From assembly GCA_027924585.1 (NCBI GenBank), contig BSBM01000370.1, positions 29,905,501 to 29,969,500 on the forward strand: DNA of 64,000 bases, in the 5' to 3' direction. The DNA comes from Larix kaempferi. Lineage: Eukaryota > Streptophyta > Pinopsida > Pinales > Pinaceae. The translations under genes were made by a program, and so were the position numbers. Each line of letters starts with the position of its first letter. The first letter of the stretch is position 1. Shown piece by piece: positions 33,768 through 44,717 of this stretch. Below the pieces are notes generated by a model. That model was not told where the DNA came from. It saw only the letters and a list, made by a program, of their open reading frames with translations, and did no database searches.

Positions 33768-36700
33768 CTAAATTTTTGCAATTGCTGCTTGGTGGATTTC
33801 TTTAAGCAAATGACTATAAATTGATGACAGCCCAATATAGTGATGGAGATCATCAGTGGCTAAGACATCGATCTTCTTTACATATTCTATTTGAATGCCT
33901 AGCTCTTACTTCAAGTTTGATAAACGTTGCTCTTTGCTTGGGAACTCATCGAGGGACTGAGGAAAACTCAACTTGCACTTATCATGCACTTCATGGATTT
34001 TTTGATAAAGGCTATTACTTTTATCCATTGTTCCTTGGATCTTAGCCATTAGCTTAAGGCCACAGTTCCTGCAGAATTCCATAAGGGCTATATCTTCTTT
34101 AAACTCATCTACAGACTTGAATGTGAGATGCTTGGGGAAATCAACCTTCCATTCTCTTCATTCCATCTGGCCAGGATGTTTGTTTTAACCCGAGTATATT
34201 TGCCCTTAAGCCTATTGGCCTCTGCATTGACTTCTTTCAATCTAACCATCATGGATTTGAGCCTGCACACTTCCTCAGTAATTAGCTCCTGCATGGCATG
34301 CATTTGTCTCAGAATGTCACAGGACAACTCATGAAAGGGAGACATATCTATTGTTCTGCTCTCTGCCTGCACTAATTACTCAACCATTGCTTGCTTATCT
34401 GCTTGCAGATGAGAGACTCTAGCTTCAGAATCGTTCTTTTCTGCTTCTAAAACCATCATCTGGACTGCCAGGTGCTCATTTTCTTCTTCTAAATGGCGAT
34501 ACTTATCTGACAATTCCTTGTGCTCAACAGACACGCGATTATATTTATTCACTACAAGATCCCTGTAAGCCTGCTCATTAGCCACAATATGTTGTAACAT
34601 GCGAGCTCTCCTCTTTGTCGACTCAAATTCTCTAACCATATCGACCACATTGTCCTATGTTGCTTTTGCTGCTGACACAACGGCGGATGCCATGGCTATG
34701 GGAGCCTTATTTGTATTTTGCATCACCGTGGTCTCCCGCCGGGTAACAATATCTTCTTGGAAGAGTCTCTTTATCCTCTCTTCCGATTTCAAGACTACTG
34801 CCTTCCTCTTCTTATCATACACAAATTCATCCCATCGGGACATAGTATCATCTTCTGATGGAGTGTAAGGGACAATTGGGAGGTCTATTACATGTATTTA
34901 TGATTCTATGGGTGGGGTCTGGACTACTTGAGACGTGTCTGCCTCCAAATTTTGGGTGCCGGGGACACCAGCTTGAGCTGTGTTTGCCTCCACATTTTGG
35001 GTGCCGGGAACACCTGCTTGAGATATGTCTGTTTCCATATCTTGGGTGCTAGAGCCACCTGCCTGGGCATCTTCATCGGTCTTAAGTTCTTCTTCTGCCT
35101 TTTTTTCCTCTTCAGCTTTATGCCTTCTTTCTTCTTCTTCAGCTTGCTGCTGATTTTCAATTTCTTCCATCTGCTCTCCATCTTCAGTTTCTTTTTGTAG
35201 CCTTGCATATTCTGCTTCTTGTTGCATCTTTGCTTCCTCAGCTTCTCTCTTCAATATTGCATCTTTAGCTTCTTGCTGCAACCTTGCAACTTCTGCTTCT
35301 TGTTGTAGCCTTGCTTCCTCTTTCAATCTTTCTTCTTCACGAGCTAGGGCATCAGCTGCTTCTCTTTCTTTATGCAGACTAGCTTTTCAGGCTGGGGTAG
35401 AGCTAGAGCTTGCTCCACTGCCTTGACGACAAATATGCAACTCAGTCATGTTGTTGATGCTTCTAAACACCTCTTCCTCGGCATAATAGTAATGAGCATA
35501 TTCAAAATGAGCATAAATGTCTTTGCAATACTTGACAACCTTGCTCCGCCTATCATTTCTATGGAAGATCATTTCACCGAATTGGAAAGCTTTCAACTCT
35601 TGAACAAATTCCTCAGCTGATGCAACCCATGAGAATTTGTAGGCTCCTATGCAGAAGGGAAAAGGAGGGAAAGAAGCCTTATGTTGCTTGTTAAGCACCC
35701 CTCCTATTCCATCAAGGAAAATTTGCCTGACTGCTTCCTTGAGGACTACATAATAAGTAGCGTATTTTGGCAAAATGTATGGCGTTTTGGTACCTCCAAA
35801 CATCCTGATGTAGGTGCCCTGCTCTGAGAAATAAAAATCTCCATAGTTTTCCAGGACCTCCATGGCATTTTGTAATAGAAAATTGGGCTCTTCCTTGAAA
35901 ATGTGCTCATATAGAGGCATGATGAATTCTTCGCAGATGAGCTTATAGCTTGCTATGTAATTTTGAGCCCACATTATTTTATAAATAGTGTAGATTGGGG
36001 TGTTGGATTTAGCCCATGTGCAACCTAGTCTGGGGAAAGATAGTTTGGCCAAAATACAGTCAATGAGATAGGAAGACATGTAAAATTTTAACTTTTTTAA
36101 GGCCAGACCTTCTCTTGTAGCAGCCACTGTGGATGCCAAACAGTCTGAGAGGATAGTAGCCCAGTCAAACACAGTCCCTTTGAATGCTACGAAGTGGATG
36201 ATGGGGGCCCACTGTATCCTATATACAGTGCCATCGGGCATGTCGAAAATTCTGCATAGCATCAGGGAGATTAACCTAAAAGGAGGTCTTAGGTTCTAAA
36301 CATCATATTCATCGTTACCTCTCTTCCTCAAGTGCTTGCCCATGACCAATAATTTTTTGGCCATCTCAATATTATTCATCTTACCCAGCCATTCATCACT
36401 TAGAGCTTGTTGGGGACGTGAGAATTTGTAGGCTGCAACAATATATGCTGGATGGAATGAAGTGAAAGGCTCTCCCTTGCTGTCAGGAAACACTCTTGTC
36501 TTTGGGTTGGCATGTTCTAGTATCCACCCGATCACTTCAGAGCATGGGAACAATTCAGGGCGGGTAGAATCCCTAGCTATGCCGGAAGTTCTGATGTTGA
36601 GGTAGATTTGTTCTTCTTCTAATAATACTTTTGGGATATCCTGGTCCCTGATCATCCTGTAAACATCTCCCCAACGGATCTCGGGAGGAATGCCGATGGT

Positions 36701-36790
36701 ACACTTAGTGTCTTGGAACATAGTTTCAGTCCTTAGTTGCACTGGATTTGGTTCCATCACTTTAGCTTTCTTTATACCACCTTTTGGCAT
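33768..36790 (-). pseudogene. LTR-encoded coiled-coil protein, copy in 5' LTR
   Basis: This is the counterpart of the frame at 20,597-23,617, from ATG 36,790 (MPKGGIKK) to TAG 33,768. In-frame stops: 36,296 (TAG, shared with the other LTR), 35,387 (TGA where the other copy has CGA), 34,898, 34,655 and 34,376. Near 34,165 the frame shifts by one base relative to the downstream part; after it the C-terminal block (EFKEDIALMEFCRNCGLKLM) is clearly conserved with the other copy. The same domain layout is seen. Substitutions between the copies include many silent or conservative changes, but selection cannot be judged by eye. Confidence 0.75.
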
Positions 36791-36995
36791 CGTGGCTTAT
36801 CCCTGCTAAAAACCAAATGTGAATCATTATAAAAATTTGCAACATGTTATGAGAGTGTAACATAGAGAAGGAAAAATTTAACATGCTAATGAGAAATATA
36901 AACAAATTATGAAGTTGCATGCTGGGGAAGCAAAATAGATCACTTCAGAAAATGAAAAAAGGTCCTGATACTTGATTATTCTAGGGAGACAATGT

Positions 36996-37613
36996 CTAGT
37001 CAGGAGCTTTTGGAATGCTTCCGAAAAGGTAAGCATATGACGTGAAAAAAAACCCTGCTTCCCTCCTAGCTCTTGGAGAGAGGATACCCTTCATTGTATC
37101 ACTTCCAATGGTCAATGGTGGGTCAGCCTGGAGTGAAAAAATCCTATGAATAAACAATGCAACAAGGGACTGTTCTCCACATTCATTAACTGAGCCCAAA
37201 AGGTGAGTGGTTGAGTATTTCAACCGACCACTACTGTTATTAATAATACTTGAGAGACGGAGTGTGGCCGGTATAAAGTTTGAATTAGGGTGGGAAAATG
37301 ATCGGAATGCGGCCGATGAAAAACTCGGATGGTCACAGCTATGGCTTTTAGTTGGTAGGAATGAGAAACCTAAGGGGCCACGACGGCCGTAATAAACAAA
37401 AAAAAAATGACCTATGCTACCAATGTCTATCGGCCACGTTATGAACGGGAAAACCCAAAAAGTAACTCGATGTGGAGATAAAACAAAGATGGAAGTTAAA
37501 AAGCCTACCTGGAGATGAGACAGTGGTTGAGTGAGGTGGACGCGGTCGTGGATGTGCTGAGCTGGAGTGAGCTGACAAGGTCTTCCTAACGGCGTTCTTT
37601 GAACAATAAACAA
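36996..37613 (-). other. 205-codon open stretch in the LTR leader
   Basis: A minus-strand frame of 205 codons begins within about 30 bases of the inferred transcript start. In the other LTR the equivalent is split (24,437-24,126 and 24,047-23,820). The protein has no recognised domain. It may be chance openness of a leader, since the candidate intron covers most of it. Confidence 0.3.
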
Positions 37614-37904
37614 ACAATGAAATCAACGAAACCCCCACCATCCTTATAAATGGTTAGACACGTGCGGCATTTAAACGGGTAGGTTGTGTCATTAAAATGG
37701 GGTTTTAATGCTTGATACGATGCGGTCATTTCAAGCCATCTCGGCATTTAAGCGCGACCGTCGGTTGCGGGGTGGACTTACGAGTTTCGTCCGCAATTGC
37801 GGAACAATATGGCGAATTGCTTCGGCGTTTCGAGAGTATTTGGCTTATCTTTTCAAAACACAGTCTTCTTGGAAGCTTATCGCGAACAGTTTTTCTGACT
37901 CATC

Positions 37905-38530
37905 CCGCAGTTTTAGAAAGATTCAGGATATCCTTCCGCAACTACGGCAACATTTGACGAAAGCTTCTGCAGTTTCGAGAGAGTTCGCCGAGTGCTTCCA
38001 TAGTTTCGGGAGAGTTTCGCGAATTGCTTCCGCAGTTTCGAGAGAGTTTCGTGAATTGCTTCCGCAGTTTCGGGAGAGTTTTGCAAATTGCTTCCGCAGT
38101 TTCGAGAGAGTTTCGTGAATTGCTTCCTTAGTTTCGGGAGAGTTTCACGAATTACTTTCGCAGTTTCGAGAGAGTTTCGTGAATTGCTTCCATAGTTTTG
38201 GTAGAGTTTCGCAAATTGCTTCCATAGTTTCGAGAGAGTTTCGTGAATTGCTTCCGCAGTTTCGGGAGGGTTTCGCGAATTGCTTCTGTAGTTCTGAGAG
38301 AGAAACTTGAGCTTCTTAAGCAGTTTCGGAAGAGAAACTTAAGTTCTTTCAAAAAACACTAAGTCTTTCCGCGGTTTCGGGAGAGAATTGTGAATGCTTC
38401 CACAGTTTCGAGAGAGTTTTTTGAATTTCTTTCCGCAATTTCGAGAGAGATATGCGAATTGCTTCCGTAGTTTCAAGAGAGAGATGCAAATTGCTTCCAT
38501 AGTTTCGGGAGAGATATGCAAATTGCTACT
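37905..38530 (-). repeat. U3 array of 32-bp repeats (5' LTR copy)
   Basis: The same CGCAGTTTCG-type 32-bp units as in the other LTR, with local differences in sequence and probably in unit number. It lies directly upstream of the TATA box of the promoter-bearing LTR. Confidence 0.9.
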
Positions 38531-38691
38531 TAGAAGGAAAACTTCAATTTTTTTTTAAAGCAGATTTCTCAGTTGAAAACAAAAGCTAAGTTAAAAGGAG
38601 AATTAACTTCTTTAGGCAGTCTTTCTAGAAAAACTAAAAGGAGGGGCCCCAATATGTACAAAATTTTGGGGGAGATGTTGCTCAAACAACA

Positions 38692-39613
38692 AGCTGGGCA
38701 TGATTTCTACAAGGAAAATGGGACATTCATACCCATACACAGCCAAATAATCACTGCATCCAATCCAAGCCAGTCCACAACAAGCACAATAATTGGGCAT
38801 GGTTACATATGCTTAACAATGGGATTTACAAACAAGTTGGCCATGGGTTTTCCCCAAATCGTGGGCACCCCAAAAATGGATTGGGAGAGGGAAATTCGAC
38901 CATAGGGAAGAAAACTATTTCTCCCACAGATATATAAGCATTCAGTGGGCCAAAATAGCCTCTATAGGCCCCAAATCGATTTCCCCTTTCTTCCCAACTG
39001 GTATATAACACAAAAACGCCCTCCTCCCAGCTGAGAATGAAGGAAAATACAAAAAAACCATGGAGGAAAACGTCCAGGCAGCTCCAAAATCGTGAGAGGG
39101 AAAAATTGGTTGATGGTGAATGGCTTGGGGAGAAATTCATGGCTCTTTTCTTTCCCGAGAATCAAAACGCAATTTTCCATGAAGGGTGGCTTTCCCATAC
39201 CCAAATTTGGACAGCCATACCTCCCATTCCCCAAGGCATTAACTACCTCAACCAACTCTTGAGAGAAATGAATGATTGGGTACAAAAGTCAACATGGGTA
39301 GTTGAGGGTTCATGGGTTCTCTCATTGACATTTGGCTTGACTTGATTGGCTCAAGGGTTTGAATGTTTTCCCTCCTAATTCCTTGTAAAATCATGCCCCC
39401 ATCTCTTGTTGCATTGCATAGCTAGTTGTGGGTATTTTATTAAAATGCATATTTACATGATATTTGGAATTCCAACGTGCCTCGCTAGCATGTAAACCAT
39501 ATGCATCACTAAATCGATGGCGGGGCCTTGGCCTTGAGCTCCTCACCATGATTTTATAACAATATTACATCATTTACATTTGAATGCAATGGGGTCAAAA
39601 TCGGGATATTACA
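38692..39613 (-). repeat. Probable solo LTR, right portion
   Basis: On the minus strand it begins TGTAATATCCCGATTTTG at 39,613 and runs to the gypsy insertion at 38,692. A TATA-like TTATAAAATC lies near 39,550. With the left portion (19,172-19,483) the reconstructed length is about 1.23 kb with TG...CA ends. Plus-strand open frames here (for example 39,037-39,345) have no family signal. Confidence 0.5.
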
Positions 39614-40703
39614 CGTTGAATCTGTCTGGAAAGAAATTAAGTGACCTGCAAGAAATAAGATTTTTCTTGTGTTATTCGGAAAAATCCATGCGTAAAGAAA
39701 GACAAGATAAGTTTTAAAAGTTTCTCAATGTTCAACGTATTTATTATTTACAAAACTTATTAGAAATTACTGATGTCTGTCGAGAATTTAAGAAGCACTT
39801 CTTGGCCATGCTGACCAGTTTCCATTTGATTATCCGCCGACCATTTGATATTTGTTATATGTCGAACATAGTTCACCGACTAGTGCAGTCGGTTGCCTTG
39901 TTTACAATCGGTTGTCCGTTGACGATTGCTGTCTATCGGAAGTGATTTCTAGAGGATTTCCCATTGCTTGAGATTGATGACCAGAAAATCAAAGAACCTA
40001 CAAGAAAGAAATGTTGGCAAAATGATGATCAATGCAAGAAAGACTATGTTTTTTTTTTTCTGTGTGAAAAAAAAACTTAAGAAAACTATCTGTTCAAGAA
40101 TACTTCATGAAGAAGATCTCTGAAGATGGAAAAGTGTATTTGATAGAAGATAACCCCGTCAGTGATCAATTAGGGTGACCAACTTCCCTGCTCTACATCG
40201 AATCTCATATCTGCATTCACATTTTTTCCAAGCTTGAATACGTCGGCGATGATAATTGACGAAGAAGTTTTCGATCTCATGTCAAGGCTGTCGATTTGAA
40301 CCGATAGAGACATCCTCCAGAATTCATTTTCTAGTCGGAGCAGTAGTACGATGAAACCAACCATTTGCCAAATTATTAGTCAATGGTTCAACGTTTAGAT
40401 GAGAATGATGTTATATTTTATCATGCCATTGTTACTGGTACAACCAACTGGTGCAGTCAGGTTATACCTTATTGGTGCAGACCGTTGTAATTAATTACCA
40501 GTGACCTGTTATCCCATAATCACCCGTGATCGAGCAAACATATAAACTGAAATTATAAGCATATTTCATGGATGAAAGCATCCCGTCGACCAACCGGAGA
40601 ATGAAGACGACCAATCAATCAAAGAAATCTTGTCGACCATGTACTGGCATGAGAATGCAATAGAGTATTCATGTAGTACTTGGGAATGTTTATTAAAGTC
40701 TGA

Positions 40704-40748
<45 letters not shown>

Positions 40749-41664
40749 ATATTATGACATTGAAGAGCTTATAATGGTCGACCTAACCTTATATGTTGGA
40801 GCAAGTAATAATGAAGTCGATGTCATTGTGGTCAATGATCCTTGAAAATAAGGTTGATGTGTGGTAATTGGTTGATCTGGTTCGATCGACAGATTTTAAT
40901 CATTCTGGTCGATTATTAAAATGGTCGATGTAAAATGGTCGGTTCTTTTTAGTTGAAGATCATTTTGGTCGGTATGCAAGGCCGACGATTATTGTAAAGT
41001 TGGTCGATAGTCCAAATCTTGGTCATACTTTTATTACTTTTTGGTCGATATTTTAGTCATGTTGGTCAAGTCACGAGTATCTAAGTGAACCTATTGTAAA
41101 ATTTTAGTCAACCCAGAGGGGGTTAAACGTGAGTCTCCTTTGAGGCGGGATATCGCCTCCGTTCTATGTAAATCAAGTCGGTCTCTCACTAACCATTGTC
41201 ATTTGTGTTGAGTCAATCAGGTATATAGTAGTCGGTCACGACCATTATCCTGCATTGTAGTCCGTCCTGACCATAAATCAACACCACCTATACCGACCAT
41301 ATTTTAAACTTGCATGCATATTTACGATGGAAGACATCAAGGAAGACCACATTCAAGCAGACGAAATTTTACACCACACAGAACAATGAGCTTAAAGAAC
41401 AATAAACCCCCCTGCGTTGAAATGCAGAAGCATCTCGTGGAGTGTGACCTCATACGTTGAAGGCAGAGAGATGATAGGGAAAGCATAACCGAGCGACCTA
41501 AGTTCCTAGTCCGAAGAAGATGAATTCCGACAAGGTGATTAAAGGGTGAGGATCTTATTGACTGTTCCTAGCTTGAAGACGGATGCCGACGAGTCACTAG
41601 TCATGACTTCTTTCTGCATACTTGCTTTCTTCGGGATGAAGAAGCATTTTGTTGGTGGGGAAGA
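39614..41664 (+). other. Outer element internal sequence, right part
   Basis: About 2 kb without coding signal. From about 39,830 to 41,290 short GGTCGA, GGTCGGT and CCGACC motifs recur many times at irregular spacing. A (TA)n tract lies at about 40,709-40,755. A small palindrome, GAGGCGGGATATCGCCTC, lies near 41,140. The region ends at a purine tract. Confidence 0.55.
41654..41664 (+). other. Polypurine tract of the outer element
   Basis: GGTGGGGAAGA lies immediately before the 3' LTR at 41,665, the expected place for the plus-strand primer. Confidence 0.7.
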
Positions 41665-41892
41665 TGTTGAGGGGACTCTTTGAGCCCTAACTTTCATTAA
41701 CGTAGTTAAATAATAGTAGCTGGATCTGGTGTGTAACTGATCCAACCACACTCTTGTTGTATAAAATAACTATTAGAATATCAATGCAATCAGTTGAATG
41801 CATTCAACTCATATACTTATCTTCTTGAGGATAGGTTACTGTGCGTAGCTTATTCTCTGCTTGAATGTGATGTGAAATCCCAACTTTCAACA
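41665..41892 (+). repeat. 3' LTR of the outer element
   Basis: A 228-bp LTR, TGTTGAGGGGACTC to CCAACTTTCAACA, with TATAAAATAA at 41,760-41,769. It pairs with 18,669-18,896. Confidence 0.85.
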
Positions 41893-42867
41893 ATTCCTTA
41901 CTTCCTATAAGGCATGAACCTCGATGATAGCTCTGTTTTCCAAGCCACATTCCATAGGGATGAACATGTTTTTCTCTCATTTCAATGAATAAGTTGTTCC
42001 TCACATATTTCTGGCTTTTGCCTTCGAAGTTTGGCCCATAATTAATCCGGATTTTGGAGCCATCTCCACCATATTTTGACACCAATGAATTCATTGAGAA
42101 GTTGAGGATCTCTGATCCCTAATCCATCTTCAATTTTTGGCTTGCAAAGATCATTCCATTTGACAAGGGCCCATTTTCCCCCTCTTTGGTTCCCTAGCAG
42201 AGGAATTGTCTTTGTAAATTTCATATTTTCTTTAACACGGCCTTGGGTGCCGCCAAGGCAGAAAATATATAGATAGGAATCGCTTGTAGAACTGAATTGA
42301 GAAGTATGAGGCGCCTTGCCAAATTAAGGGAACAAAATGTCCAAGAAGATAGACATCGGCTTAGAGAATTTAGTATATCCTCCCAATTGTAGTTGTGAAT
42401 GGCATTTTCTGATAGCGGAATACCAAGATATTTGGATGGAAGGGAGCTCCTTTGAAATCCTAAAATTCTTGCAATGTTAACTTGAACCACTCGAGGAGTG
42501 TTGAAGAAGAAAAAATGGGTTTTTCGGGATTGATGGAGGTGCTTGAGGTAGTATTGAAGTCTTCCAAAATGGAATTGAATTTTTGAGCCTCTTTGACTAT
42601 TAGAATACCCATCATCATTGTGTCAGCGATGAATTGATTATGGGAAATGGGGGGATCCCATGTAGAGAGCCATCCTTAGTAGTTGCTTTAATTGTTCTGC
42701 TAAGTCCTTCATCCATGATAACAAAAGGGAAAGGAGAAAGGGGATTGCCCTGCCTAATGACCCTAGAGGGGGAAAAGGGAGCGAAAGGAGATCCATTAAT
42801 TAAAATAGAGAAAAATGTAGAAGAAGTTAAATTCATTATCCAACTTACCCATTCCGTACTGAAGCCA
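41893..42867 (-). pseudogene. LINE 2, piece 2: RT palm and thumb
   Basis: The middle part of LINE 2 RT. Minus-strand landmarks: STEWVSWIMNL at 42,850, RVIRQGNPLSPFPFVI (RQGDPLSP box) near 42,750, a degenerate YxDD box FIADTMMMG near 42,620 with one catalytic Asp lost, LPSKYLGIPLSENA near 42,430, LARRLILLNSVLQAIPIYIF near 42,290 and KWNDLCKPKIEDGLGIRDPQ near 42,150. It joins piece 1 across the copia target duplication in frame, and continues into piece 3 across the outer element. Confidence 0.85.
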
Positions 42868-43391
42868 TGTTAATTTTTTAGCATTAATTCAACATACTCT
42901 AGGATCTTTACTAAGAGAATAACATGTACAACATATCAATTATAACAATGCATATCAATCACACCAAGCAATCACATGAGACAATAGACACACAGAGTTT
43001 CACTGGGGAAAACCATAAAGGTGAAAAACACCACAACTTCCTCAGAGATAGAAAGAGCAATGATACAACCCAAGTACAAGAGGTAGTCTTATACTAGCAG
43101 CTACTCCTCCTCCTCAACTAGTGTGCCACTTTCTGAGTGATGTAGGAGTGAATAATGAGATATCAAATAGAGATCTCCCGCTCTCTATTTATACTTGTCC
43201 CGACTTGACTAATACACTAGTAGGGCCGACTTCTCTAGGAGAGTCTAATAACCCATGGTTACATTAATCAGGGCCGACCCCACACTTGTCAATAAAAATG
43301 ATGACACTTCCATATAGAGGAATAATAACATCTCTATAGGAGTACAATATACATAGGTGAAATACATTCCGAAGTTACATATACATCAACA
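42868..43391 (-). repeat. 3' LTR of copia copy A
   Basis: 524 bp. The minus strand begins TGTTGATGTATATG and ends AAAAAATTAACA. TATA box TATAAATAG at 43,093-... is at 43,185-43,193 on this strand. Compared with the 5' LTR it lacks a short segment around 43,290, where the 5' LTR has an extra GGTGGTCTAATAACCC-like stretch. Confidence 0.93.
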
Positions 43392-43404
43392 CTCCCTCTT
43401 AACT
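43392..43404 (-). other. Polypurine tract of copia copy A
   Basis: The minus strand reads AGTTAAGAGGGAG directly before the 3' LTR. The same tract occurs before the 3' LTR of copy B. Confidence 0.75.
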
Positions 43405-43639
43405 AGGAAGGTATTTCTCAACACAGATCTGCTAGCACAATTCTTCTTCTCTGGATCATCGTCACTGAATCATCGTCATCGAATCATCATCATCGTCATC
43501 GTCACTACTGCTTCTATATCAATCAATCTCCAATCTACTCATCATAGAAAGTTATATTGAGCCAGTCCTTTTTCATACTGGATGTAGGCCCACCACCTGT
43601 AGGTCTTCATCACTGGCCATACTGTGGAATCCTCAGGAC

Positions 43640-44620
43640 TAATTACATGCGTCAAAAAACCTCGCAAGAGCATCCCAGGCTGTTACGAGCACACAGCTCT
43701 ACCTGTCGGATCTCCCAGGGACATATTATATGTGACCTCACCACAAAACCTCGTAAGAGAATCCCAGGCTGTTACGAGCACACAGCTCTACCTATAGGAT
43801 CTACCAGGGACATATTACATGTAGTCACCACAAAACCTCGCAAGAGCATCCCAGGCTATTACGAGCACACATCTCTATCTATAGGATCTCCTAGGGCCAA
43901 ATTACATGTGGTCATGGCAAAACCTCGCAAGAGCATTTTCCAGATATCCCAGGTCCATATTATATGCCATAGGCAAAACATCGAAAGAGTATCTGCAAAC
44001 CTCCCAAGGCCATATTATATGCTTGTCTGCACAACCTATCCACGACCATAGAGTATCAACCTGATTCTCACCATACATCATCCTGATGTACATGATCATC
44101 CTGATCATCATCACTGCATCGTCCTGATGCATGTCATCATTGCATGATCATCCTGATCATCGTCATAGCATCATCCTGATGCATATCGTCTGGAGCAACA
44201 TCCCGAATCTCATCATCCATGATCATCCTGATCATACAATGTATCCACCTGATACATATTTGATACATATCATCTGAAGCAACATCCTGAAGCTCATCAA
44301 CCATGATCACCCTGATCATACAATGCATCCACTTGATGCATACCTGATACATATCATCATCCATGATCTACCTGATCATATAATGTATCCACCTGATACA
44401 AATACAAATACATGATCCAACTGATCATCACAAGCATCCAACATGATGCATATACATATATATGATCCAACTGATCATAACAAGCATCCAACATGATGCA
44501 TATACCTATACATGATCCAACAGATCATAACAAGCATCCAACATGATGCATATACATATACATGATCCAACAGATCATCACAAGCATCCAACATGATGCA
44601 TATACAGAGCAGTAATTGGA
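43640..44620 (-). repeat. Minisatellites in the copia A 3' region
   Basis: Two repeat types lie between the RNase H stop and the polypurine tract. At 43,650-43,950 are units containing CGCAAGAGCATCCCAGGCTG and GAGCACACAGCTCTACC. At 44,100-44,610 are units rich in the palindrome TGATCA plus GATGCAT, the last part as units of roughly 58 bp with CAAGCATCCAACATGATGCA. There is no coding role. The same two types occur in copy B. Confidence 0.85.
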
Positions 44621-44717
44621 GCATCGTCCTGATGCTCATCATCTAGCGCTTACATCCACAACCATGGGAAGGATCCTCATCTCACCATGCTTGGAATGGC
44701 TCCTGCAAATGTGTCCA

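Larger units (their letters stand above)
19484..38691 (-). mobile_element. 19.2-kb Ty3/gypsy element with 6-kb ORF-bearing LTRs
   Basis: A complete element on the minus strand: 5' LTR 38,691-32,660, primer site 32,654, polyprotein 32,626-26,519, 3' LTR 25,451-19,484. Perfect 5-bp target duplication AGCTG at 19,479-19,483 and 38,692-38,696. LTR ends are TGTTGTTTGAG and GGGGCATCAACA (the last base is mutated in the 5' copy). The LTRs, about 6.0 kb each, exceed most plant LTRs and contain a long reading frame. Domain order with an extra RNase H before RT suggests the Tat/Ogre clade. Both coding regions are broken by stops, so it is not autonomous now. LTR copies appear a few percent diverged by eye. 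Confidence 0.93.
32660..38691 (-). repeat. 5' LTR of the gypsy element, 6,032 bp
   Basis: It matches 19,484-25,451 throughout. The same internal order is seen: 32-bp repeat array (38,530-37,905), TATA (37,652-37,642), leader, long reading frame 36,790-33,768, then the distal part. As the 5' LTR it would be the active promoter for the element transcript. Confidence 0.92.
18669..41892 (+). mobile_element. Outer LTR element, probably non-autonomous, with nested inserts
   Basis: The element is bounded by two direct 228-bp LTRs with TGTTGA...TCAACA ends. The primer site follows the left LTR and a purine tract precedes the right LTR, which sets plus orientation. Target duplication: ATTCT before the left LTR (18,664-18,668) and ATTCC after the right LTR (41,893-41,897), four of five matching. 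Minus-strand LINE sequence flanks both ends and continues from one to the other. Once the nested inserts are removed the element is about 2.8 kb with no gag or pol seen, so it is a TRIM/LARD-like non-autonomous element whose helper is unknown. Confidence 0.8.

Noticed and set aside
39037-39345. A small plus-strand gene in the right portion of the solo LTR
   Set aside because: No family signal, and the frame sits inside sequence best explained as an LTR on the other strand.
41804-42094. LINE frame continuing through the outer LTR (apparent LLKVGISHHI extension)
   Set aside because: That extension is encoded by the LTR and occurs in the other LTR too; the true LINE continuation is at 18,668.
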